Below are positions 27,086-35,196 of a stretch of DNA of 64,000 nucleotides, piece by piece (positions within the stretch are counted from its first letter, which is position 1; each line of letters opens with the position of its first letter). Below the pieces are notes generated by a model. The model was not told the DNA's origin. It saw only the letters and a list, made by a program, of their open reading frames with translations, and made no database searches. Source of the stretch: Candidatus Avirikenella pullistercoris (GTDB taxonomy: Bacteria > Bacteroidota > Bacteroidia > Bacteroidales > Rikenellaceae); NCBI GenBank assembly GCA_018710935.1, contig DVIX01000010.1, forward strand, positions 1-64,000, in the 5' to 3' direction. Position numbers and translations under genes: made by a program.

Positions 27086-27119
27086 TAAAGGGGATTTCAT
27101 TGATTCTTCCGGCAGGTTT

Positions 27120-30100
27120 ATGAGTATACGAAAATTTATACGTGCGTTTTTAATATTATCCGTTATTATTATCCCGTTTTTTTCGGTGGCGCAGGAGGAA
27201 TCGGTTCCTACCGGAAAGTCCGTTCCGGAATGGCAGGTCCCCGATGCATTGAGAGGAGGGCAGGTTTCTCCTCATTTTCCGGTGATTCCTTTCCGGAACG
27301 ATGCGGAAAGTATGGAACGGTCGGTTAAATCTTCTCCTTATTTTTTGTCTTTGAATGGGACTTGGTCTTTTAGTTGGATGGAAAATAGCGATTACCGTCC
27401 GATGGAATTTTTTTCTCCGGAGGTAGATTTATTGGGATGGGATACTATACAGGTACCGGGAAATTGGGAGAGGCAGGGGTTCGGTATTGCGTTTTATGCA
27501 GGGGAGAAAACGGAGAGAACAGAAGGGAAGAAATTCCCGGTTACAGCAGAAATGAATGAGGTCGGTTCGTATCGCCGGAATTTTGCTTTATCGTCATCTT
27601 GGAACGGCCGTAGAGTTGTGTTGCGGTTTGAAGGGGTATCCTCATTTTTTTACGTATGGTTGAATGGGGAGCTTCTGGGGTATAATCAGGGAACTGGTAT
27701 GCCTGCTGAATGGGATATTACGGATAAAGTGTTGTATAACGGGGAAAACAATGTCCTGGCTGTCGAGGTTTACCGTTGGAGCAGCAGTTCTGCTTTGGAA
27801 AATGCCGGGACTTGGCAAATGAGTGGAATCGAACGAGATGTGTATTTGTATAGTACGCCTTTACAATATATTGCCGATTATGAAGTAACGGCGGATCTGG
27901 ATGAAGAGTATAAGAACGGGGAATTTGCTCTCCGTACGCAAATAAGGGGAGTTCCGGGGAAATCGGCATTTATTCGTTACATCTTGAAAGATTCGTTCAA
28001 TAATGAGGTATTGTCGGAAATTCGTCCTGTGGCGGAGGGAAAAGAGAATCAGTGGATTGATTTTCCGATGCGGAAAATTACGGATGTATTGCCTTGGAGC
28101 AGTGAGAAACCTTATCTTTATACATTGGACCTGGAATTGTTGGATTCGGATCGGTATATTATGGAATATACCGGATGTAAAGTGGGTTTTCGCAATGTAC
28201 GGTTAAAAGAGGGAGTGTTGCTTGTCAATGGTATCCCTGTCAGGATAAAAGGTGTTGCCCGTCGGGAGCATTCGTGGGAAGGGCGTGTCTTGTCGGAAGA
28301 GGTTATGCTTGAGGATATCCGATTGATGAAGCGGAATAATATCAATGCTGTTTTGAACAGTTATTGTCCGGCTTCTCCGGTTTGGTATGAGTTGTGCGAC
28401 CGGTACGGGATTTATATTGTTGACAGGGCTTATATTGCAGGAAAGGACGATATTGTTTCCGATACGGCATGGCGGCCTGCTTATCTTGATAGGGTGCAGC
28501 GTATGTATCAGCGGTCTAAAAATTATCCTTCTGTTGTCGGTTGGTCTTTGGGAAGCGGGGCAGGAAATGGGATAAATGCAGAAAAAAGTTACGATTGGCT
28601 GAAGGCAAAAGATACGACCCGGTTTATAATGTCTCCTTTCGCAAATGAAGAACATGCGGATATTTTAGGGTTGGAAAATATGACGGCGGATTCTGTAAAA
28701 GCCTGTTCGGAAGGTGTTTTTTCCAGGCCTTTTATTGTAGAGGGGTATATGAAAGCATCTGGTAATAATCTCGGAGGATTGTCGGATTATTGGAAAGTAT
28801 TGGAGGATTATCCTCAGGTGCAGGGAGGATTTATAACGGAATGGGCGGATTGTAATTTTCGGGAGAAAGGGCGTAATGGAAAAGATTATTGGGAATACAG
28901 GGAAAATGAAAAGGGCACTTCTGCCGACGGTTTAGTCGCTTCAGACCGGATTCCTTATCCTCATTTGGAAGAGGTAAAAGCGGTTTATCAGGATATACGG
29001 ACAGAGATTTTAGACCGTAATCCTGCGTCTCTCCGTTTTAAAGTAATTAATCGGAATGCATTTACTAATTTAAATGAATTTTCCCTTTATTGGAGCTATA
29101 TGAATGATTTGGGACAAACGGTTCGGCAGGGGATATTTAATATTGATGTCAATCCGGGCGATTCGTCTGAATTTATCCTTCCTGAAATTCCTGAACGGCG
29201 GTTGCAGCGGGAGATATTCGTTAATTTAAGTTGGCGTCCGGTATATGAAATGCCTTTTTTGGACAGAACGGACGACATTGCTTTCGAACAGTATGTTATT
29301 AAAGTTCCTGAACAGGAAACGATAGAATCGTCGGAAGAGCAGAAAGACGGTACCCGGCTTCGCAGGGACAAAGCTACCGGGATAATTCGGAATAACCTGG
29401 CTTCGTTCCGTTTTTCCAAAGAAACGGGGGCTCTTGTTTCATACCGGTTTGAGGGGAACGAATACTTGAAGGAACCGATGGAACTTTGTTTTTACCGGCC
29501 GGCTACCGACAATGACCGGGTGGATAAAAACGGCTGGGCAGGGTGGAAAGCAATGGGGCTCGATTCGACTTATCAACGTTTGACCGGCTATAAGGTGAGT
29601 TTCGATAAAAAAGATGCGATAGTCCGTACGGAAGTGGATATTTTCGGAAAGGAAGGGAACCGCCTTTTTGAGGCGGAAATAACATACCGGTTATCTTTTT
29701 ACGGGAAGATGGAAGTGATTTGCCGTTTGAAGCCGGCGGATAAAAAAGGAACGCTTGCCCGTATCGGCTGGCGGTTGGTTATGGGAACGGCGTATGATAA
29801 TATCCGTTATTTCGGGAAGGGAACAGAGACTTATCCTGACCGTAATGAAGGAGGGCGTGTAGGGTTGCATAATCTTTCTTCCTCAGAGATGTTTTATCCG
29901 TATGCAAGGCCGCAGGAAACAGGTACTCGGATGGAGGTCAGATGGGCGATAGTTTATGATAAATATTTGAATAGTTTGATGATTCATTCGGAACGGCCTT
30001 TTATGGTATCGTTGTCTCCTTATGAAGATTCGGTTGTGGAGCGTGCTTCCCGTTTGGATGAGTTGACAGATACGGGTGCAAATACATTGCACATTGATTA

Positions 30101-30242
30101 CCGCCATGCGGGAATCGGGGGGGCAGCATCGGGCGTGGGAACGGATGAGAGATTTTTAATACGTCCGGAAGAGGAATATTTTAAATTTATATTCATTCCT
30201 TTTACGGGAAGCGATAATGTCGAGATAAGCGCTTTATTGTAA
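27120..30242 (+). CDS. Secreted GH2 (LacZ-like) protein lacking catalytic residues
   Basis: 1040 residues from ATG 27120, which opens directly into a signal peptide (MSIRKFIRAFLILSVIIIPFF, cleavage near SVA-Q). Domains follow LacZ: sugar-binding jelly roll, two Ig-like domains around a TIM barrel, and a C-terminal beta-galactosidase small-chain domain with RPATDNDR. The TIM barrel has lost key residues: the acid/base motif GNE reads GSG (Ser479-Gly480), the nucleophile region CEYAHAMGN reads VEGYMKASGN (Glu541 displaced by one), the sodium/galactose Asp region EDQDxW reads ENAGTW, and the DEANIE metal ligands read DRAYIA. It is therefore probably inactive on beta-galactosides by the classical mechanism. 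Fold is certain; function unknown. Confidence 0.88.
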   Translation: MSIRKFIRAFLILSVIIIPFFSVAQEESVPTGKSVPEWQVPDALRGGQVSPHFPVIPFRNDAESMERSVKSSPYFLSLNGTWSFSWMENSDYRPMEFFSPEVDLLGWDTIQVPGNWERQGFGIAFYAGEKTERTEGKKFPVTAEMNEVGSYRRNFALSSSWNGRRVVLRFEGVSSFFYVWLNGELLGYNQGTGMPAEWDITDKVLYNGENNVLAVEVYRWSSSSALENAGTWQMSGIERDVYLYSTPLQYIADYEVTADLDEEYKNGEFALRTQIRGVPGKSAFIRYILKDSFNNEVLSEIRPVAEGKENQWIDFPMRKITDVLPWSSEKPYLYTLDLELLDSDRYIMEYTGCKVGFRNVRLKEGVLLVNGIPVRIKGVARREHSWEGRVLSEEVMLEDIRLMKRNNINAVLNSYCPASPVWYELCDRYGIYIVDRAYIAGKDDIVSDTAWRPAYLDRVQRMYQRSKNYPSVVGWSLGSGAGNGINAEKSYDWLKAKDTTRFIMSPFANEEHADILGLENMTADSVKACSEGVFSRPFIVEGYMKASGNNLGGLSDYWKVLEDYPQVQGGFITEWADCNFREKGRNGKDYWEYRENEKGTSADGLVASDRIPYPHLEEVKAVYQDIRTEILDRNPASLRFKVINRNAFTNLNEFSLYWSYMNDLGQTVRQGIFNIDVNPGDSSEFILPEIPERRLQREIFVNLSWRPVYEMPFLDRTDDIAFEQYVIKVPEQETIESSEEQKDGTRLRRDKATGIIRNNLASFRFSKETGALVSYRFEGNEYLKEPMELCFYRPATDNDRVDKNGWAGWKAMGLDSTYQRLTGYKVSFDKKDAIVRTEVDIFGKEGNRLFEAEITYRLSFYGKMEVICRLKPADKKGTLARIGWRLVMGTAYDNIRYFGKGTETYPDRNEGGRVGLHNLSSSEMFYPYARPQETGTRMEVRWAIVYDKYLNSLMIHSERPFMVSLSPYEDSVVERASRLDELTDTGANTLHIDYRHAGIGGAASGVGTDERFLIRPEEEYFKFIFIPFTGSDNVEISALL

Positions 30243-30398
30243 TGGCAATGCCGGTATAGTATGTTGGGGTATATATGAGCGTTTGGATGAAATGTAATAT
30301 TGTTTTTTATTTTTGCGTTATATAAAATGTAATAATATCGGAAGAGTGTTTGTAAATGGCACAATTTTAGATTGATAATTGATTCAGAATTCTTGGTT

Positions 30399-31406
30399 AT
30401 GAGAAAAGTTTTTTTTCTGATATGGGCGGCTTTCCCGCTATTGACCGTTTCGTGTATGGCTACATATACGACGACCCGTTCGGAGTATGTGGATGATTTG
30501 TATGGAGGGGATAACGGGCGGACGTTTACGGCTTCCAGAAGTAATAAAACAAACAGTACGGATGATATATATTATTCTTCATCTTCCCGTGCGGTTGAGG
30601 AAATAGAGTTGAGTGATTATTATCCGGGAATGTTTGAGGAGGCGCTTACCGGAACGATTCAGGAGCCGGTAACGAATGAGAGTGCTGCAACGACAAAAAG
30701 TGGCAGTTCTTCTTCCTCTGATATTACAGTGAATATTAACTACGGATGGGGGAATTGGTATCCTTCATGGTATTATGGGACCAGAGGTTGGGGAGTCGGA
30801 TTTTCTTGGGCATGGAGGGATCCTTGGTATTCGCCTTGGTATTATCCTACATGGGGTTGGTACGATCCCTGGTATGACCCTTGGTACTCACCGTGGTACG
30901 ATCCTTGGTATCATCCTTGGCATGGCCCGTGGCATGGGTATCATCCTCCGGTGTATGTGCCTCGTTATAACCGGTATAATTCTTCTTATACAGGAAATCG
31001 CAGAACAGGTACGATGATAGGAAACAGCAGCAATGGTTACGTACCTACCCGTCGTCCGGCATCTGTTTTTGATAATGAGCGGCGTCCTTCTTATAGCGGA
31101 GGTGCAGGACAAGGGTCTTCTTCGGGACAGAGCGGTACTATCGAAAGGGTAAGGCGTGCCGGTTCTCCGGATTATAATTCACAGCGTTACCAGAATCAAA
31201 ATAACAATAGCGTACCTCGTTATGACAATAATACTTATCGTCCTAACAGCGGAAATCCGGTAAGGACTCCTTCTCGTGCCGGAGGAAGTATTAGCAGGGG
31301 GACTAACGGCGGTTATAGCGGCGGCGGAGTTTCGCGGGGAGGAACATCCGGGGGAGGAGTTTCCCGTGGTGGCGGTGGCGGAGTGTCAGGCCCGGTTCGC
31401 AGGTAA
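30399..31406 (+). CDS. Lipoprotein with Trp/Tyr/Pro repeats and Gly/Ser-rich tail
   Basis: 335 residues from ATG 30399. A lipoprotein signal peptide ends in LTVSC (cysteine at about residue 19). A Ser/Thr-rich region comes next, then a run of about ten DPWY/SPWY/HPWH units (residues ~140-185), then an Arg/Asn/Tyr-rich segment and a C-terminal run of Gly/Ser/Arg (GGGVSRGG repeats). Nothing resembles an enzyme. Low-complexity, surface-exposed and probably structural; related proteins occur in Bacteroidota without assigned function. A TATTTTTG at about 30310-30317, 22 bases after a TTTG, is a plausible promoter. Confidence 0.8.
   Translation: MRKVFFLIWAAFPLLTVSCMATYTTTRSEYVDDLYGGDNGRTFTASRSNKTNSTDDIYYSSSSRAVEEIELSDYYPGMFEEALTGTIQEPVTNESAATTKSGSSSSSDITVNINYGWGNWYPSWYYGTRGWGVGFSWAWRDPWYSPWYYPTWGWYDPWYDPWYSPWYDPWYHPWHGPWHGYHPPVYVPRYNRYNSSYTGNRRTGTMIGNSSNGYVPTRRPASVFDNERRPSYSGGAGQGSSSGQSGTIERVRRAGSPDYNSQRYQNQNNNSVPRYDNNTYRPNSGNPVRTPSRAGGSISRGTNGGYSGGGVSRGGTSGGGVSRGGGGGVSGPVRR
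30820..30950 (+). repeat. Short in-gene repeats encoding (D/S)PWY units
   Basis: Degenerate 9-12 bp units of the type gatccttggtat, in frame, encode the consecutive PWY/PWH units of the lipoprotein. Changes are mainly at silent or first positions, so selection is on the protein pattern. Confidence 0.75.
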
Positions 31407-31447
31407 TAAAATAAAGGGATTGTTTACAGATTGATTTATATAATGTT

Positions 31448-33031
31448 ATGAAACGCTTATTGATTATAGCGGTATCCACTTTGCTGGTATTTCCTGCAGG
31501 AGCGCAGTCTTTGCAGGAGATATATCGCATATCCGAACAGAATAGCAGTTTCTCGACGGCACGCAGTTCTGCGATGGGAGGTGCGTTCGGTTCTTTGGGG
31601 GCCGATGCCGCTTCCGTCAATGCCAACCCGGCCGGACTCGGTATGTATCGTTCTTCGGAAGTATCCATAACCCCGTCTGTTCAGGTGGCATCCGTGATTT
31701 CTTCTTCCGTCGGCGGAGAAGCGATCGATGTGAAAAAAAGACATGCGACGGTAAACCTTAATAATTTATCGGTTATTTTCAATAAATACGATAAATCCAT
31801 GAGTTCTTCAAAATTCGGAGTACGGGGGTTTACGTTCGGGATTACTTATAACCAGTTGGCGAATTACCGTACTCGGCAGCGGGCTGAAAGTTCTTCTTCG
31901 GGGATGTCTATTGCCGATATGTTCGGTGCCCAATTATTCGGAATCGATCCTAAGAATTTATATGATGCGAATGTTCCGCAGCGTGCTTTTCAGACCTATC
32001 CCGTTTCCCAATGGGGAGCCATAGAAGCTTATCAGACAGGGCTCGTTTTCGATGTGACCGATAATCCGTATCAATATTCACCGTCTTATACCGATGCAGA
32101 TACGGGGCTCCCGGTAGGTAGTTTGGTACATGGGGACCGTGTATATCCTGAACTTTACCGGCGTATGTCCGGGAATATGGGAGAATACTCTTTTGCCGGG
32201 GGAATAAATTTAGGAGATAAGATATATATAGGGATGACTCTCGGTATTCAGAGTTTTCAGTTCGACCAATACGATTATTATGTGGAAACGGCTGCAGCTA
32301 CTAATGTCGGAGATTTGGTGCAATTACGCTATATGCAGTGGCTTACAATGAGCGGAGCGTCTTTCAGCTTTAAATTCGGAGTGGCTGCAGAACCGGTAAA
32401 AGGGTTACGCATAGGGGCGGCAGTACATGCCCCTACCATTCATAATATCAGTGAAGAATATTCTTCCGGAATGGATAATTATTATTTGAATAATCAGAAT
32501 TATTCCAGTTATTCCGTATATGCGCCCAATGACTATAAAGTGCGGACAGCTCCTCGTTTTATAGGGGGTGTCTCTTATACGTTCGGTACACGGGGAGTTA
32601 TTTCATTCGATTATGAGTGTATTTGGTATAATGCTATGCGGGTGCGGGGACTTAACTATTTGCCGGGACAACCTACGATTAATGATGAAATACGTACGGT
32701 TTATAGGCCTACCAATAATTATAGGGTAGGGGCTGAAGCCGTTATTATTCCGGGTGTTTATTTGAGAGGCGGATATTCGTTTTATGCGAATGCCAATAAA
32801 ACACAGGATGATAAATACGGGAATGTGCAAAATATTACCGGAGGTATCGGATTCCGGAATAGGTTTTTCTTTCTTGATTTAGCATACGTACACACGCATT
32901 CGGAACAGGCTCCGTTCCGTTATTTCTCTTATAATGATCCTTATTTCGGAGATACTCTTCAGAGCGATAGCGAAATTGCAACAAAACTAAATAACAGTAA
33001 TATTATTCTGACCCTCGGAATTAAGTTTTAG
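31448..33031 (+). CDS. OmpP1/FadL/TodX family outer membrane protein
   Basis: 527 residues. Signal peptide MKRLLIIAVSTLLVFPAGAQ. The mature N-terminus has the family's SAMGGAFGSLGADAASVNANPAGLG segment (conserved N-P-A-G), then alternating beta strands ending in a C-terminal Phe (LTLGIKF), as BAM substrates do. FadL-type barrels import hydrophobic molecules; the substrate here is unknown. It follows the repeat lipoprotein by 41 bases on the same strand. Confidence 0.9.
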   Translation: MKRLLIIAVSTLLVFPAGAQSLQEIYRISEQNSSFSTARSSAMGGAFGSLGADAASVNANPAGLGMYRSSEVSITPSVQVASVISSSVGGEAIDVKKRHATVNLNNLSVIFNKYDKSMSSSKFGVRGFTFGITYNQLANYRTRQRAESSSSGMSIADMFGAQLFGIDPKNLYDANVPQRAFQTYPVSQWGAIEAYQTGLVFDVTDNPYQYSPSYTDADTGLPVGSLVHGDRVYPELYRRMSGNMGEYSFAGGINLGDKIYIGMTLGIQSFQFDQYDYYVETAAATNVGDLVQLRYMQWLTMSGASFSFKFGVAAEPVKGLRIGAAVHAPTIHNISEEYSSGMDNYYLNNQNYSSYSVYAPNDYKVRTAPRFIGGVSYTFGTRGVISFDYECIWYNAMRVRGLNYLPGQPTINDEIRTVYRPTNNYRVGAEAVIIPGVYLRGGYSFYANANKTQDDKYGNVQNITGGIGFRNRFFFLDLAYVHTHSEQAPFRYFSYNDPYFGDTLQSDSEIATKLNNSNIILTLGIKF

Positions 33032-33142
33032 GTACAAAGAGAGAAAAAAGTTTTTCGGAAAAAGGGTATAAGGCAAGGCAAGTGCAGCTAAGCAAAGAAG
33101 GTTCTTTTGCAGATTGCAGAATTGTATTTTATATTTAAAAAT

Positions 33143-33190
33143 GAGAAAAGAAAGCTGAGAGGAAACAATCGGTTTTCTTTTCTCTTTTTT
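33143..33190 (+). terminator. Terminator after the OmpP1/FadL gene
   Basis: GAGAAAAGAAA (33143-33153) pairs with TTTCTTTTCTC (33174-33184), followed by TTTTTTG and further T-rich sequence. Confidence 0.75.
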
Positions 33191-33383
33191 GTTTTTAATT
33201 ATCTCCGGCTGTTGGTTTGGTGTGTAAATAGTAGAATGGGAAAGGAAAATTTTGGGTTATAATAAATTTATTTTTATTAAGTAAGTCATTACAATTTTTT
33301 GTAATTTTACCATTGCTTCACTCACGTCGTCGTTTCCCTTTTAAGGTAAAGCGGCAAGTAGGGGAGCGCTACATTTTTGAAAT

Positions 33384-33683
33384 GCGTTTACCAACGCTTT
33401 GTTTTTGGTCGTTAGAACCTAGGAAATTCAAACGTAGAATCAAAGACAATGCAGGAGTAGATGCTACGGGTAGGTATATACTGTTCCCGTGGGTGTGCAG
33501 GGGGCCTATTATGCCCTCGCGCACACTTTCGAGCGTACATTATACCAACGGCGTGGGTGTCTTATTCTGTCCTGTCCATTCTACGGGTTTTCCTAGGACC
33601 TTAACGACGGACAAGCAGAGATCAGATGCCCCGCTTTCTTTATGTAGTTATCTTTAGAATAAATCATCTGCGATTGGGCATCT
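33384..33683 (+). ncRNA. Candidate structured RNA or long leader upstream of the AT-rich acyltransferase
   Basis: The 670-base gap after the OmpP1/FadL gene holds no recognisable protein but dense inverted repeats. A long-range stem joins GTCGTTA+CCTAGGAAA (33408-33414, 33418-33426) with TTTCCTAGG+TAACGAC (33589-33597, 33602-33608). Inside lie hairpins ACGGG/CCCGT (33466-33470, 33486-33490) and GTGTGC-AGGG / CCCT-GCACAC (33493-33502, 33514-33526). Outside are GCGTT/AACGC (33384-33397) and AGATGCCC/GGGCATCT (33624-33631, 33676-33683), the last ending 21 bases before the next start codon. An open frame of 114 codons (33313-33657) crosses it but resembles no known protein; that it codes cannot be excluded. 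Strand is taken from the downstream gene. No known RNA family is recognised. Confidence 0.5.
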
Positions 33684-33704
33684 AGTGGATATAATAATAA
33701 TTTA

Positions 33705-34385
33705 ATGAATATAAATAAAATTATTAAAGTTTTTAAAAAAGTAAATCTTTTAAAAACTTTGTATTTCAATTTCCACTATTTTCCTTTTAAAATAGCAGTT
33801 CGGTTACCTGTATTTATTTTTTGGAGGTCTGAACTTTATAAAATGAAAGGGACGATTTTAATAAATGCTCCTATTTCAACAGGAATGTTAAAGTTTGGTT
33901 GTCATGGATTAGGGACGCAAGATTTATTATATTCACGAACAATGTGGGAAGTTTATGGAACTCTTATACTCGAGGGAAAAGCAAATATAGGTCGTGGTTC
34001 TAAAATTAGTATAGGTGAGGATGCAACATTAATTTTGGGCAAAAATTTTTCTATTACTGGAAATTCAACTATTATCAGTCAAAAAAAAATAACGTTTGGT
34101 AGCGATTGTTTATTATCATGGGATATCTTAATCATGGACACAGATTTTCATCATATAATGGATAAAGATTACAATAAAATTAATAATCCTGAAGCTATCA
34201 AGATTGGAAAGCATGTATGGATAGGTTGCCGAAATACTATATTAAAAGGGGTTAGTATCGCTGATAATACCGTGATTTCTGCAAATTCTATTATTACTAG
34301 AAGTTTTTTTGAAGAAAATTGTGTAATAGGTGGACATGGTAAAAATGTTAATGTTATTAAGAAAGATATTATATGGAGTATTTGA
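33705..34385 (+). CDS. Left-handed beta-helix acyltransferase (hexapeptide repeat), AT-rich
   Basis: 226 residues. The C-terminal ~130 residues are a left-handed beta helix built from hexapeptide turns (IGRGSKISIGEDATLILGK..., later IKIGKHVWIGCRNTILKGV), with the catalytic-type histidine in DTDFHH. Such enzymes O-acetylate sugars of capsule, LPS or exopolysaccharide (WcaF/maltose acetyltransferase relatives). The ~60-residue N-terminus is hydrophobic and basic. Codon use is strongly A/T at third positions, unlike all neighbours, suggesting acquisition by transfer. It stands alone; no other glycan genes are adjacent. Confidence 0.85.
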   Translation: MNINKIIKVFKKVNLLKTLYFNFHYFPFKIAVRLPVFIFWRSELYKMKGTILINAPISTGMLKFGCHGLGTQDLLYSRTMWEVYGTLILEGKANIGRGSKISIGEDATLILGKNFSITGNSTIISQKKITFGSDCLLSWDILIMDTDFHHIMDKDYNKINNPEAIKIGKHVWIGCRNTILKGVSIADNTVISANSIITRSFFEENCVIGGHGKNVNVIKKDIIWSI

Positions 34386-34520
34386 AAATAATATAAAAAT
34401 AAAAAAAAATTTTCAATGAGAGGTTGGTATTTTTTGAGAAACCCTTTTCCGTTTATTATAGAGATTTATGAAATTGAGACTATGTAGGTGAATTACTAAA
34501 ATGAGTTTTTAATGGATTAA

Positions 34521-34568
34521 AATGTTGACAAAGTTGGGAGAATCTTTTTTGTCAACATTATTTTTTCT
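34521..34568 (+). terminator. Terminator of the acyltransferase gene
   Basis: A perfect 12-bp stem, AATGTTGACAAA with TTTGTCAACATT, followed by ATTTTTTC. The remainder of the 34386-34699 gap is AT-rich with no other support for a feature. Confidence 0.85.
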
Positions 34569-34699
34569 ATTTTTATAAAATGAGAATTGTTTATTGAGAC
34601 AATGAGGAAAAGATAGTTGCTGTGTTGTTTTCTGTTTTTAGATATTCTTTTTAAATAGGCTTATCCTGAGTAAATTATATTTTAATATAAAATTGGTTT

Positions 34700-35116
34700 A
34701 TGTGGAAAATTTATGCTTTGTTGTCGGCTGTATTTGCTGCTTTGACTGCTATTTTCGTAAAATTGGGGGTAAAAAATGTCGACTCTAATTTGGCAACGGC
34801 TATCCGTACAACGGTTATATTGTTGATAACATGGGGAATCGTGGTTGTTAGCGGGCATTTTGCAGAGATAAAAGTTATTAACCGGAATACATGGTTTTTC
34901 CTTTTGCTTTCAGGTATAGCTACGGGATTGTCGTGGCTTTTTTATTTTAAGGCGCTTCAGATGGGAGATGTATCTCGGGTAGCTCCGATAGATAAGTTAA
35001 GTGTCGTTATTACAATTTTACTTTCGTTTTTGATCCTTAAAGAGCCTGTTACTCCGCGTGTTTGGATAGGCGGAGCGTTTATTGCATTAGGCAGTATAAT
35101 TATGATACTTAAATAG
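34700..35116 (+). CDS. EamA family half-size transporter
   Basis: 138 residues, about four to five membrane helices, corresponding to a single EamA domain; most DMT-superfamily EamA proteins have two in tandem. Conserved features are FVKLGVKNVDSNLATAIR near the start and the FYFKALQMGDVSRVAPIDKLSVV stretch, followed by the LKEPVTPRVWIG end helix. It would need to work as a dimer, as small multidrug-resistance proteins do. Substrate unknown. Confidence 0.85.
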   Translation: MWKIYALLSAVFAALTAIFVKLGVKNVDSNLATAIRTTVILLITWGIVVVSGHFAEIKVINRNTWFFLLLSGIATGLSWLFYFKALQMGDVSRVAPIDKLSVVITILLSFLILKEPVTPRVWIGGAFIALGSIIMILK

Positions 35117-35196
35117 TATATCGGGGGAATATGGAAGTCATCGGTTATTTCTGTATAAGCGGGAAGGTATCCGAAGGCGATCGATTATGTACAGTT

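Noticed and set aside
30820-30950. CRISPR-like or satellite repeat array
   Set aside because: The repeats are short, degenerate and in frame in a lipoprotein gene, with no spacers.
33313-33657. tmRNA or RNase P RNA as identity of the structured stretch
   Set aside because: Neither a tRNA-like end with a TψC arm and tag frame nor the conserved RNase P core motifs are present on either strand.
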